64,000 bases of DNA from Solirubrobacter sp963724195. GTDB lineage: Bacteria; Actinomycetota; Thermoleophilia; Solirubrobacterales; Solirubrobacteraceae. The stretch is taken from NCBI GenBank assembly GCA_963724195.1, contig CAVRTQ010000033.1:110488-174487 (forward strand), given 5' to 3'. Each line of letters opens with the position of its first letter. The first letter of the stretch is position 1. The translations under genes were made by a program, and so were the position numbers. Shown here piece after piece: positions 48,301 through 57,966 of the stretch. The notes under the pieces are model-generated. The model made no database searches, was not told the DNA's origin, and saw only the letters and a list, made by a program, of their open reading frames with translations.

Positions 48301-51031
48301 ACCGCGACCGGCGCGCAGACCGGCGCGTCCAGCCTCGCGGCCAACGTCGGCTCGCAGGTCCAGAGCACCGCGAAGTCCGCCACGGCCGCGGGCGACAAGA
48401 CCGTCACGAACTACACGGGCAAGGTCAAGTCCTCCAAGGACAAGGTCAAGGGCAAGCTCTCGGAGGGTCTGAACAAGACCAAGACCGAGATGTCCGCCCA
48501 CGAGGCCAAGGTCCAGGGCGGCACGGCCAAGATCCCCGGCGACAACGCGGGCAAGGTCTCCCAGGGCCAGGCGAAGGTCAACGCGGCGTCCAAGGAAGAG
48601 CCCAAGAAGCCGGGCGGCCTGTGGGGCAAGATCGTCTCCGCCGCCAAGTGGGTCGCGGAGAAGCTCAAGGCCGCGTTCGAGTTCGTCGCCAAGCTGCTGA
48701 CCGACCCGGGCTTCTGGGTCAGCCTGATCGTCGCCGTCGCCCTGACCGCGTTCGTGATCGCCACGTTCGGCTCCGGCCTCGCGGTGCTCGTGGTGGCCGG
48801 CGCGATCATCGGCGCGATCAGCTCCGGCGCGGGCCAGATCGTCACCAACCTCGCCTCCGGCAAGAAGTGGAACGAGGGCCTGGGCACGGCGGTGCTGATC
48901 GGCGGCGTCACCGGCCTCATCCCGGGCCTCGGCAAGGGCCTGGGCACGATCGGGTCCAAGGTGGCCGGCAAGTTCGGCACGAGCGTCGCCAACAGCACGA
49001 TCGGCAGGCTGGGCTCCAAGCTCGCGTCCAGCGCGCTCGGCAGGGGCGCGCAGGCGCTCGGCCGCGGCCTCAAGACCGTCGGCGGCAAGCTCGCGTCGCT
49101 TGGCAGCAAGGGACTCAGCACCAGGGCCGGCCGGATCATCTCCGCCCCGTTCCGCGGCGCGGCGAACCTCGGCACGCGCCTTGGCAACGCCACGCGCGAG
49201 GGGCTCGAGCGCCGGTTCCCGAACGTCGTCAAGCCGAACGCCGCGGGCGCCAAGCCCACCACGCCCACGCGCGCCGCCCACGAGGAACCGTCGACCACGG
49301 GCCGCAAGCCCGAGGTGACCGACGACGCCGACGCCGTCGCGCGGGATGCGGCCGAGCAGTCCGCCAAGGTCGAGAACCCGCCGCCGCTGCAGGAGCGGAT
49401 CGACCGGGTCACGGGCGTCAGCAAGGGGCCCGAGTACGACAAGGCGCAGGCGCAGCTCAAGGAGTTCTACAAGGAGCAGCAGGAGCAGGCGCTCGCCTCG
49501 GGCCGGAACGTCCACAACACCCGCGTGGACCAGATGGTCGACCGCCACGGCCGCCCGATGACGAACCCGGACGGCTCGCCGTACGGCTACACCGGCGAGG
49601 GCAACTACGACGCCTATCGCTTCACCAACTACGACGACGGCCCGCTCACGCAGATCAACATGAAGGTCAAGCTGGACGGCCAGGCGGGCGTCGGTCCGGA
49701 CGACCTCGCGCGCGTCAAGGACGACGCGCTCCGCGGCGTCGACGAGTACTACAACGGCGGCAAGGTCCTGCCCAACGGCGACCGCGTGCACGTGAACGTC
49801 GAGTTCGTCGACGACGCCGCGCAGGCGCACACGCGCGTGGCCGTCCACCCCGGCCCGGGCGGCGCGGACCAGGTCAACTGGTACACGCAGTCGCACCCGA
49901 CGACGCACGCGCACGAGCTCGGTCACGGCATGGGCCTGATGGACGAGTACGTGGACCCGCGCGCGTTCGCGCGCGGCGGCGGCAACACGTCCAACGTCCA
50001 CACCGACGACAGCCTCATGGGCGACTACTGGCAGCGCGGCCCGGGCGGCAACGCGATCCCCGATCACGCCGGCAACCCGACCGTGCGGCCGGGGACCGAG
50101 GTCAAGCCGCGCCACTGGCAGCAGATCCAGGACGACCTGGACGCCGCGGCCGCCGGCGGCCGGCCGCCCGCGCACGGCGGCTCGACCCCCGGCCCGCGAC
50201 CCAACGCGCCGACAAACTCGTGGGACGAGTGCGGCCGACCTCCCGCGCTCGGCGGCAGCAGCAGATCCTCCGGAGACCGGTGCCGATCCCGCGGTCGTCA
50301 ACCGCCTGCTCGCGGCGGGCATGGACCCCGACAAGATCGCGCTGACGCGCCATCGAAGCGCCGCAGGCGGCGGAGGTGTTCGAGGGCCTGACTAAGCGCG
50401 GCGTCCCGGATCTCGGTCGCGAACAAGCGTCGACTTCCAACGCCGCCAGGCGCGAGGAGCATTCCCCGGCCTGCTGCGCAACATCAACGACGCTGTCGGC
50501 GAGCGAGGCTGCAGAACCCCACCGCCGCTCAACGGCCTGCTGGAGAACCTGCAAGGGCCAGAAGGGCGCGGCGACGGCGGAGCTCGAACGGGCGCGGCAC
50601 GGCGCCTGCGGCGAAGGACCACAACGTCGCAGCTCGGGGCGCCGAACCGCGTCGGCGGCGACGTCGACGACCACGCGGACCAAGAGGTCATGCAGCTCAA
50701 GGACATCAGGCGAGCGAGCAGACGGACGCGGTCGCGCGCAACATGGACGACGCCGCCAACCAGCTGGCCGGCAAGGGCGCGAAGGGCCAGCGCACCCCGC
50801 GCGAGAAGGACCCGAGGTGCCGCCGACGCGCATACGGCACCGTCCGTACACGCCGATCGACATCATCGATCCGCAACCCAAGAACCCGCTGCACGCAGCC
50901 AACCGGGAGACGGTCGAGGAGTTCGTGCGCCGGACGATGCGGGAGGAGATCAGCGAAGGGGGTCCGTCGACAAGGTGCGGTTCATCAACGACCACGCCGA
51001 CGGCCCGTTCGAGATCGAAGGTCCGTGGTGA
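45344..51031 (+). CDS. Giant modular effector: AGNAAV leader, Ala/Pro-rich stalk, membrane segments, HELGH peptidase and C-terminal nuclease-like toxin (frameshifted)
   Basis: About 1895 residues if the indels are corrected. GTG 45344. Residues 35-60 (SVQQMLSMQQGAGNAAVANF) carry a motif common at the N-terminus of proteins linked to extracellular contractile injection systems. Then come an Ala/Pro/Glu-rich region with tandem repeats (frame breaks between 46325 and 46890), an A/G/K/Q/S-rich region with repeated AKGQVT/AKGKVT and SQGGxV units, two membrane segments at about 48712-48840 (LIVAVALTAFVIATFGSG, AVLVVAGAIIGAISSG), and a zinc-peptidase-like HAHELGHGMGLMDEY at 49906-49950. After 50200, across several indels, LLRNINDAVGERG, GGDVDDHADQEVMQLKDI and PLHAANRETVEEFVRR form a putative PD-(D/E)xK nuclease domain. 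The stop overlaps the likely immunity gene (GTGA). Confidence 0.7.
46385..46640 (+). repeat. Degenerate Ala/Pro tandem repeat inside the effector gene
   Basis: Repeated units of about 14 codons, ATAPPATAAPEPTA with variations (APPAIAAPEPTAAT, APPATAAPGPTAAT), give roughly 42-bp periodicity. They encode a flexible stalk. Frames shift several times here, which repetitive GC-rich DNA would make likely during sequencing. Confidence 0.65.
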
Positions 51032-51686
51032 CGACCGAATGGGTCGCGCTCGCAGACGAGGCGTTCGCGACTGGGCGGCGCGCGACGAGCGACCTCCACG
51101 GGTTCGCGGAAACCGTGCTCGACGCCGGCGAGGCCGCGGCGTGTTTCGTCTGGTGACGGTGGCGGAGGACGGCGCGGACCTGCAGCCGTTCGAAGACCGC
51201 GCGTTCCTCGAGGCGAGGCCGAGCCCGTTCGAGCTTCCGTTCGACGACACGCCGGACGGACGCTGGCTCGCGACGCCCGCACGGCTCGCTGGTGGGAGAA
51301 CGGCGAGCTGCGCGAGGGCGATGTCCCCTGGGTCGGCGCCCTGCTCGAGCGTCTGCGCCCCGGCGTGGACCCGGACTTCGCCAAGCACTGCATGAGCTGA
51401 CGGCCGCCGGTCGAGATCTGGGGCGACGCGCGACTTCGTGCACATCACTTGCGACCGACGCGTGGTTCCCGCGCACGCTCGGCCTGGACTCCGCAGGACG
51501 TGCCGATCAGCCTGCCACGCCCCGCACACGACAACCGCGCGGCCGCCCGCGTCCACACACCGCGCCTGAACGCGATTCCTCGCCACGCTCCGTCAAGCCG
51601 CAGACGAGTGGCAGCTGCTCGACCCTGAGGGGATCGGCATGCTCTACGACGACATGACCGACGCGAGCGGCATCCTGCTGGACTGA
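51028..51686 (+). CDS. Putative immunity protein for the upstream toxin domain (frameshifted)
   Basis: GTG 51028 overlaps the effector stop (GTGA). Reading across breaks near 51145, 51285, 51395 and others, the product is about 215 residues: TTEWVALADEAFATGRRATS, DLHGFAETVLDAGEAAA, LVTVAEDGADLQPFEDRAFL, WWENGELREGDVPWVGALLE and the end DEWQLLDPEGIGMLYDDMTD. Acidic (expected for neutralising a nuclease) and without signal peptide or membrane segments. I recognise no family. Position and overlap are the evidence for immunity. The density of indels is higher than elsewhere, so true decay cannot be excluded. Confidence 0.5.
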
Positions 51687-51736
51687 GCGCAATGGTGGTG
51701 GACGCTGCCGAACGCGGGCGGCCTAACCTTCGCGCC

Positions 51737-52126
51737 GTGAGCATCTACTTCTCGACCGGAAACGAGCACGCGCCCGACGACCCGTTCGGGCGCATCGCGC
51801 TGGAGATCGACGACGATGGCAACGCGAAGCTCGAGCACTTCTCGCGCACCGGGAACGGCTCGTGGGATGGGCGGATGGAGCCGTCGGAGCTGCAGGCGGT
51901 CGTGGCGGCGATGAAGCGCGGCGGCTTCCCGGAGCGCCCGCCGCACCCGATGCCCCGGCCGGGCACGCTGATCATCGAGCTCGAACTCGACGAGGGCAAC
52001 GGCCCCGTGACGCTGATGATGCCGTTCGACGAGGCCATGAAGGTCAGCGGCTACGCCGCCGCGCTCGACCGACTGCAGGCGTTCGCGCGCGAGCTCAGCG
52101 GCGGCGCGTACCAGCGCGGCGCGTAG
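51737..52126 (+). CDS. Small protein behind the effector; possible peptidase inhibitor or second immunity protein
   Basis: 129 residues from GTG 51737. Pattern: beta strands (FGRIALEIDDDGNAKLEHFS), an amphipathic helix (SELQAVVAAMKRGGFPE), a strand pair (GTLIIELELDEGNGPVTLMM) and a final helix (YAAALDRLQAFARELSG). The layout is reminiscent of emfourin-like metallopeptidase inhibitors, which are encoded beside their peptidases, but similarity is too weak to assign. No signal peptide. It follows the toxin/immunity pair by 50 bp on the same strand. Confidence 0.6.
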   Translation: MSIYFSTGNEHAPDDPFGRIALEIDDDGNAKLEHFSRTGNGSWDGRMEPSELQAVVAAMKRGGFPERPPHPMPRPGTLIIELELDEGNGPVTLMMPFDEAMKVSGYAAALDRLQAFARELSGGAYQRGA

Positions 52127-52146
52127 GGCATCTCGTCGCGCTCAGC

Positions 52147-53316
52147 TCACCGGGGCCGCGTGGCGAGCGTGTCGAGGTGCCACGGATCGCCGGCGGGCGC
52201 GGCGTCCAGCCAGCGCTGCGCGTCGGCGCGGCCGAGGTCGATCAGGCGCTCGATGAACGTCGGCTCGAACAGCAGCAGGCTCAGCAGCGCGCCCTGGCTC
52301 GGGCCGGCGCCGCCGAGCACGCGCACCAGCGCCTTGGTCTCCGGCGAGCGCAACCAGCCGAGCGGCCCGGCGCTCCGTTGCAGCACCTCGGTGGCGATCC
52401 GCCCGATCGCGCCGCGCCGCTCCGGCGCGATGAAGATGTACGGGATCGGCCGGTACTCCCCGTCGCCGGCCTGCACGAGCCGGTTGACGGTGCCGAGCAT
52501 CCGCGCGTCCTCGACGAGCGGGTCCACGAGCGTCCCGTCGAGCAGGTGCAGCGCCGCGTCGCCGAACGTCGGCTCGGCGTCCGAGCCGCCGTCCGGCGCG
52601 CCGACCGAGTCCAGGGCGATCACGATCAACCGCTCCGCCCCCAGGTCGATCACGGGCTTGATCGGCGTGTTGAGCCGCGTGCCGCCGTCGACGTACCAGC
52701 CCGCCGCGTCCGCCGGCTCGGTGATCCGCTCCGGCGGGAACACGATCGGGATCGCCGAGGACGCGCGCACGTGCTCGGTGCGCAGCTTCGTCCCGATCCA
52801 GCGCAGCTTCTCGCCGTCCGCCGGCACCGCACCGGCCGTCTCCACGAACGCGACGCTGCGCCCGTCCTGCGCGGCCGTCGCGATCACCGCCACGGCGTCG
52901 ACGGCGCCGCTCGCCACGTTGGCGTGCAGCGTGTCCCACTCGATCCAGGCGTCGAGCGTCTCGGTCAGCGGCGCGTTGTCGAGCAGGCTGCGCAGCCGCA
53001 CGCCCTTGATCCCGAAGAACGCGCCGAGCCCTTCCACCGCGGTCAGCGGCAGCCGCTCGAGCGGGCGCTTGTAGACCTTGTCGGCCACCACGGCGCGCCA
53101 GCGCGTCAGCGCCTCGTCCGCCAGCGCGGCGGCGCTGCGCTCAGGGCCGACCGCGGACAGGAACGTCGCGCTCAGCGCGCCGACGCTCGTGCCCACGAAG
53201 ATGCTGACGCGCTCGCCGCGTCGCTCCAAGGCGGGCAGGAGCACCGACAGCACGCCCGCCTCGTAGGCGCCGCGGGCACCCCCGCCGGCGAGGACGAGAC
53301 CGATCTTGCCGGGCAC
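52147..53316 (-). CDS. Patatin-like phospholipase
   Basis: 389 residues. The oxyanion loop GGGARG is at residues 11-16, the nucleophile elbow GTSVG at 42-46 and the catalytic Asp in WYVDGGTRLN. No signal peptide is visible. Patatins release free fatty acids from lipids. It is the last gene of an operon that starts with a fatty-acid alpha-dioxygenase, so it may supply substrate for that enzyme. ATG 53316 follows the small-protein gene by 2 bp. Confidence 0.92.
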   Translation of the reverse strand: MPGKIGLVLAGGGARGAYEAGVLSVLLPALERRGERVSIFVGTSVGALSATFLSAVGPERSAAALADEALTRWRAVVADKVYKRPLERLPLTAVEGLGAFFGIKGVRLRSLLDNAPLTETLDAWIEWDTLHANVASGAVDAVAVIATAAQDGRSVAFVETAGAVPADGEKLRWIGTKLRTEHVRASSAIPIVFPPERITEPADAAGWYVDGGTRLNTPIKPVIDLGAERLIVIALDSVGAPDGGSDAEPTFGDAALHLLDGTLVDPLVEDARMLGTVNRLVQAGDGEYRPIPYIFIAPERRGAIGRIATEVLQRSAGPLGWLRSPETKALVRVLGGAGPSQGALLSLLLFEPTFIERLIDLGRADAQRWLDAAPAGDPWHLDTLATRPR

Positions 53317-53318
53317 CG

Positions 53319-53579
53319 CTACCGGTCGTCTTCGACGTTCTCGAGCTTGGCCAGGGCATCGAGCTCCACACGGAGCTCCTTCGCCAGCCGCGCGATCTTC
53401 TCGCGCCGCTTGACGGCCTCCGGGGCGAGCGCGGCCTTCGACGACCGCGTCGCGACGGGCGGCTCGCTGAGCGCGTTGAGGATCGTGCGGATGCCGACGT
53501 TCACGCGCTTTTGCGCGGGCGGCGGCTGGACGACGATCGCCGGCTGCTCCGGCACTTGCGGACGTGGAGGCTGGGTCAT
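53319..53579 (-). CDS. Small helical protein, copy A
   Basis: 86 residues: Pro-rich N-terminus (MTQPPRPQVPEQP), a GIRTILNALSEPP segment and a charged helix RREKIARLAKELRVELDALA. Copy B at 62022-62312 has the same plan (MTxPP start, ILN motif, LAxxLxxELxA helix). It follows a beta-rich protein by 1 bp in both cases. No known family; probably the partner of the beta-rich protein. Confidence 0.75.
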   Translation of the reverse strand: MTQPPRPQVPEQPAIVVQPPPAQKRVNVGIRTILNALSEPPVATRSSKAALAPEAVKRREKIARLAKELRVELDALAKLENVEDDR

Positions 53580-53580
53580 G

Positions 53581-54468
53581 TCACGCCACTCCGATCGTGG
53601 GGATCTCGATCGTCTCGATGCCGAGGTCCGACAGGGTGAGGTTGAGCGCCTCGTACGGGAGCGTCACGTTGCGCACCTCGATCGTCCCGACGTTCGCGCT
53701 GGCCTTGACGCCGGTGAGCAGCAGGCGATCGACATGGGCGCTGGCGGACGGGGAGATCTTCAGCTGCACCGTGAGCACGCCGAGGTCCAGCGGCGAGGGC
53801 GGCATGTTGAACAGGACCTGCGGGACGAACGGGATGTCCATCGGCCCACTCGAGATGTTGTTCGCGGCCGCGCTGGGCAGCGCGAGCCCGCGCAGGACGA
53901 GCGCACCGAGGTTCAGCGGCGCGCCCTTGACCCGGCCGACCTTGGCGCCGGCGATCCGCGTGCTGGGCACCCCGAGCCCGTCGATGCCCGCCGACCCGAG
54001 GCCGAGGCCGCTGAGCGTGAAGCCCGCGGTGGGCAGGGACACGTTGGTCGCGGCGATGTTGTCGGCCACGACGCTGCTGAGCGCCAGGCCGGTGATCGGG
54101 TCCGCCGTGGTCGTGACGTTGGCGCCCGTGATCTGCGGGAACGTGAGGTTGATGTTGGTCAGGCTCGGGATGCTCGTGTTGGGGAACGCGAACGTCATCT
54201 CCGCCGTACCGAGGTTCGCGTCGTCGCCGCCGACGTCGATGTCGTCGAACGGCCAGGGCAGCGGGATCTGCACGCGCCACGACAGGACGAACTTGAGCTT
54301 GATCGTCATCCGCATGCCCTGCATGAGGGCCTGGCCGGAGTTGATCGCCATCTTGGTGTCGCGCAACACCAGCTGGCCGATGCTGATCGGGCCGACGGCC
54401 ACCTGTCCGACGGCGACGTGGCCGACGCTCGCCCGAGCGGCACGAAGGTTGGGAACGGTTGCCTTCAT
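53581..54468 (-). CDS. Beta-rich protein of unknown function, copy A
   Basis: 295 residues from ATG 54468. The N-terminus contains five-residue repeats, VGHVA VGQVA VGPIS IGQLV, and the whole chain alternates short hydrophobic strands with glycines and Asn/Thr turns, suggesting a beta-solenoid or stacked sandwich. The end LPYEALNLTLSDLGIETIEI is nearly the same in copy B (62314-63183). No signal peptide or membrane helix. Located in the peroxidase/alpha-dioxygenase operon. I do not recognise a named family. Confidence 0.8.
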   Translation of the reverse strand: MKATVPNLRAARASVGHVAVGQVAVGPISIGQLVLRDTKMAINSGQALMQGMRMTIKLKFVLSWRVQIPLPWPFDDIDVGGDDANLGTAEMTFAFPNTSIPSLTNINLTFPQITGANVTTTADPITGLALSSVVADNIAATNVSLPTAGFTLSGLGLGSAGIDGLGVPSTRIAGAKVGRVKGAPLNLGALVLRGLALPSAAANNISSGPMDIPFVPQVLFNMPPSPLDLGVLTVQLKISPSASAHVDRLLLTGVKASANVGTIEVRNVTLPYEALNLTLSDLGIETIEIPTIGVA

Positions 54469-54542
54469 GGAACGCCTTTCCTCCTCGCCGCAGGGGATGC
54501 GAAGCGGGTCCAACCGAGCCTATGCGCGACTCGCGACGACGG

Positions 54543-55878
54543 TCAATCGCGCGCGCCGGCGAGAAACCGCAGCGCCCGAACACCCGGAACGAAGAAATAC
54601 GCGCCGCCACGCACACGAACGAACTGCGGCAGGTCCACGTGCCGTTCACGCACCGGCGATCTCTGGATCACGAACACGCGCGCATTCGGGTCCGACCCGA
54701 GCAACGGGTCGCCCTGCGCCTGCATCCCGTTGAAGTTCGGGTCGTTGAGCCAGCTGTGCTGGATGAACTCGAACTGGCGCGAGAGGTTCGCGCCGAGCGC
54801 GATGAAGTGGATGCCCTGCGCCCCGCCCGGCGCGCCGTAGTTGCGGCCGCGGCGCAGCAGCCGGTGGCGTTTGTTGACCGCGATCGAGCGGTCGGTGCCC
54901 GGCGCGGGATCGAGCGTGTCGCGGGGGTTGGCCCGGCGCACGTGCGCGCCGATCGGGCAGCCGAGGCCGTGGCGGTCGGTCTCGAAGTAGCCGAAGTCGT
55001 TCTGGCTCGCGAGCTCCGGGCGCTCGCCCTCGGGCGCGAGCGCGAGCGACGTGCCGTCGGGCCAGCGCCCGACGAGCTTGGCCTCCAGGTGCTGCCGGGC
55101 GCGGTCGTCACTCGGTCGCCCGGGCGCAGTAGGCGTGGAACCCGTCGACGTCCTGCTCGAGCGAGCGCAGCACGAGATAGGTGCCGTTGCGCCCCAGGTC
55201 GCCGCGCCCCGAGCCGCCGGGGTCGGCGGGCAGCGCATCGGCGGCTCCCTCCACGAGTGGCCGCGGGGTCAGCCGCCCGTACTCGTTCGGGTAGCCGAGC
55301 ACGACCTCGCCGAGCTGGACCGCGTCGCGCGCGGCGCCCTCCTGCTCGCCGGCCAGGTGCGGCTGCGAGAGCCCGTCACGGAAGCCGAACGGCTCACGGT
55401 CGCTCAAGGGCGCGGTCGTGAGCGTCTCGAAGACGTGCACGCCGCGCTCCCCCAGTTCGGCGCGCCGGCGCGCGGCGGCCGCGTCGACCGCGTCCTCGTC
55501 GCCGGCGTAGACGAGGACGAGCACGTGGATCGGGTCGCCGCCCGGCCCGCCCCAGGCCCAGCCCTCCGGCGCGTTGGTCCCTTCGTCGCCGAGGAAGCGC
55601 CGGCGGTGGTCCTCGGTCATGCCCTCGCGGAACTCGTGGCTGAACTGGCTCAGCACGTCGTCGCGCACGCCCAGGGCGGCGAGGCCCGGGGCGGTGAAGG
55701 CGACGTTGACCGCCTCGTCGGCCTGGCGGTCGGCCCCGGTGGACACCGCCAGGTCCGCGAGCCACCGGCGGGCGGCGGCGGGATCGGTGATCGTGCCCAG
55801 CAGGTACCGCGCGCCCTTCAGGCGGCCGTAGCCGCGCACCACCAGGCCCTGGACGTCATCGCGCTCGAGCGTGCTCAT
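54543..55878 (-). CDS. DyP-type heme peroxidase (one frameshift)
   Basis: About 445 residues. The GxxDG motif is FGFRDGLSQP (Asp near residue 168, the distal acid), and the proximal heme His is in GCPIGAHVRRANPRD; the C-terminus GGAYFFVPGVRALRFLAG is typical. One indel near 55110. ATG 55878 lies 9 bp behind the phosphodiesterase-like gene. No Tat signal, so cytoplasmic. DyP peroxidases reduce peroxides with organic donors; in this operon the peroxide might be a fatty acid hydroperoxide. Confidence 0.9.
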
Positions 55879-55887
55879 ACGTCCTCC

Positions 55888-57966
55888 TCACAGCCGCCGC
55901 AGCCAGGTCTCGGCGTCCTTGTCCGACATGGCCCCGAAGAGCCCGGAGCGGATCAGCGCGTTGTCGTTGACGTTGGGGGCGGACAGGTGCGGATACGCGG
56001 AGTACCAGACCTGCGTCGGGATCTGGCGGTTGCGCAGGAGGGCCTTGAACTCCTCCTCGCGCTTGGCCCCGGAGAAGAACAGGAACCACGTCCGCGGGTA
56101 CCCGACGCCGTGGCTGAAGGACGCGTTGAGGCCGAACGCGACCTTGTCGATGAAGTCGTCCATGTAGCTCTCGAGGCTGCCGTCGTAGTAGCTGGTGAAG
56201 ATCGCGCGGCGGCGGTCCTCGAGCATCGTCCAGCGCGCGAAGTGGATCGACTTCACGCCGGCCAGATCGGCGCGCCGGAACACGTGCCGCGCGGCGAAGT
56301 CGATCGCCGTCAGCACCGCGATGAGCGTCGTGCGCCGGAACCAGCCGGGCTTGACCCAGCCGATCGCGCTGAACTGGTTCTGGGTGACGAAATCCTCGAT
56401 CGCGAACAGCTCGGCGGCGTGCTCGGCGGGCACGGGAACGTAGGGCGCGGGGTCGCGCGCCTCGTGGTAGCGCAGCACGAGCGCCCAGATCGGCAGCACG
56501 ACCGCCAGCAGCGGGGTGAGGACCACGAGCAGCGCGACGGTGGCGAGGAAGTGCAGCGCCTCCCCCACCCGGAAGCGCAGCGGGGGCCGCGGCGCCCGGT
56601 GGCGCGCCCACGCCAGTGAGGGCTCATCCACGACGAACTGCTGGATCGCGCGCCGCACGCCCTGGACATCGGCCGGCAGGTCGAACCGCTCGCGGTCGAG
56701 GAACGCCTGGATCGCCTCGCGCAGGTAGGCCTCGTCGAGCACCTGCCGGCACGTGCGACCGACGGTGTTGACGTAGCGGGCCTGCGCGGGCAGGTACGCC
56801 GCCTCCAGGAACGCCAGCCGGGCGGCGGGATCGGGCGCGTCGGGGTAGCCCTCGCAGAGGCTGAAGACGCCGTCGAGCGCCGGACCGGCGATCGTCGTCA
56901 GCTGCTGCAGGTGGCGCGCGAGCGGCGCGTCCACCTCGCTCATGTAGAGCAGGCTGGCCGGCACGAGCACGCCGTCCGGATCGAGCTCGTCGTCGATGAT
57001 CAGCAGCCGGCCGAAGTGCACGCCGTCCATCAGCGCGAACGGGAAGGCCGTCGCGAACGCCCCCGGCCCGGCCAGTGCCGCGAGCGCCGTCCGCACGTCG
57101 TCCAAGCGGTCACGCCGGATCGTCGCGCGCGCGCCGAACGCCACCTGTCCCGCACCGCGCCGCGCGCCCCGTGGGACCGTGAAGCGCAGCACGTCGTCCT
57201 CGGCGTAGTGGTCGCTGATCAGCTCCGCGGTCGGGCTCGACGGCAGTGAGAGCGAATCGCCCATCCAGACCTTCGAGCTCACCGGCTCGAAGCCGTCGGT
57301 CAGCACGTAGTCGATGTTCGGGCGCCGACCCGGCTGCGCGCTGCCCGCGTCCTTCAGGCGGCCGAGGATGGCGGCGATCTCCACGTCGCGCCCGCGCGGG
57401 TTCGCCGGCACGTTGAAGTCGCCCGCGAGCACCACCGGGCCGCGGCGCGCCGCGCGCCGGGCGCGGCGCACGACCTGCTCCGCCTGCCGGCGCTTGAGGC
57501 TGGGCTCGACGGACAGGTGCGTCGTGAGCACCGTGAACTCGCGCTCGGTCACGCTGTCGCGCACCCGCGCCTCCACCCACATGCGCAGCTCGCCGAACTG
57601 GCGCCAGTTGGGCTTGTGCCCTTCCTTCGCCCACCACCGCAGGCCGTCGATCGTCCCGCGCAACTGGCTCAGCACGAAGTACCGGCGGCGGGCGCGCAGC
57701 ACGCGGTAGCGCGCCGGCACCACGAGCGCGTTGCCGAGACCCGGACGGCGTTTCTGGAGCACCTGGCAGGGCGCGCCGCGCGCGCGTTCACGCAACGCCC
57801 GCGCCTGTCCCGAGCCGACCTCCTGCAGCGCCAGCACCGGCGCGCCGGGCGCGTCTTCCAGGGCCTCCCGGTAGAACGGCAGGTCCAGGAACTCCGTCTC
57901 GACGGTCTTGATCTTCGGGTTGCCGGCGGCCGCGTTGAACGTGACCACACGGACGTCGGTGCTCAT
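55888..57966 (-). CDS. Endonuclease/exonuclease/phosphatase domain fused to a large unknown domain
   Basis: 692 residues. The first 260 form an EEP-fold phosphodiesterase with all key residues: Asn in VVTFNAAAGN, Glu in LALQEVGSG, His in LTTHLSVEP, GDFN near residue 184, IDYV near 218 and SDH near 251. The remaining 430 residues are a separate domain with one hydrophobic hairpin (LHFLATVALLVVLTPLLAVV) and a C-terminal motif FARWTMLEDRRRAIFTSYYD reminiscent of proteins found beside peroxidases. ATG 57966 overlaps the alpha-dioxygenase stop (ATGA). Sphingomyelinase-like or nucleic-acid phosphodiesterase activity are both possible. Confidence 0.8.
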   Translation of the reverse strand: MSTDVRVVTFNAAAGNPKIKTVETEFLDLPFYREALEDAPGAPVLALQEVGSGQARALRERARGAPCQVLQKRRPGLGNALVVPARYRVLRARRRYFVLSQLRGTIDGLRWWAKEGHKPNWRQFGELRMWVEARVRDSVTEREFTVLTTHLSVEPSLKRRQAEQVVRRARRAARRGPVVLAGDFNVPANPRGRDVEIAAILGRLKDAGSAQPGRRPNIDYVLTDGFEPVSSKVWMGDSLSLPSSPTAELISDHYAEDDVLRFTVPRGARRGAGQVAFGARATIRRDRLDDVRTALAALAGPGAFATAFPFALMDGVHFGRLLIIDDELDPDGVLVPASLLYMSEVDAPLARHLQQLTTIAGPALDGVFSLCEGYPDAPDPAARLAFLEAAYLPAQARYVNTVGRTCRQVLDEAYLREAIQAFLDRERFDLPADVQGVRRAIQQFVVDEPSLAWARHRAPRPPLRFRVGEALHFLATVALLVVLTPLLAVVLPIWALVLRYHEARDPAPYVPVPAEHAAELFAIEDFVTQNQFSAIGWVKPGWFRRTTLIAVLTAIDFAARHVFRRADLAGVKSIHFARWTMLEDRRRAIFTSYYDGSLESYMDDFIDKVAFGLNASFSHGVGYPRTWFLFFSGAKREEEFKALLRNRQIPTQVWYSAYPHLSAPNVNDNALIRSGLFGAMSDKDAETWLRRL

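Noticed and set aside
49906..49950. HELGH motif as a DUF4157 domain, which is frequent in injection-system proteins
   Set aside because: The surrounding GMGLMDEY and preceding beta strands fit other zinc peptidases better; DUF4157 usually lies near the N-terminus.
47923..50334. Long antisense open frames opposite the effector gene
   Set aside because: Leu/Arg/Gly-rich shadow products without motifs or ribosome sites; expected from codon bias.
45522..50345. 1607-codon open frame in another + frame over the effector gene
   Set aside because: Arg/Pro/Ala-rich shadow of the true frame in GC-rich DNA. Only short pieces of it (around 46400-46900 and 50200-50345) belong to the real protein because of indels.
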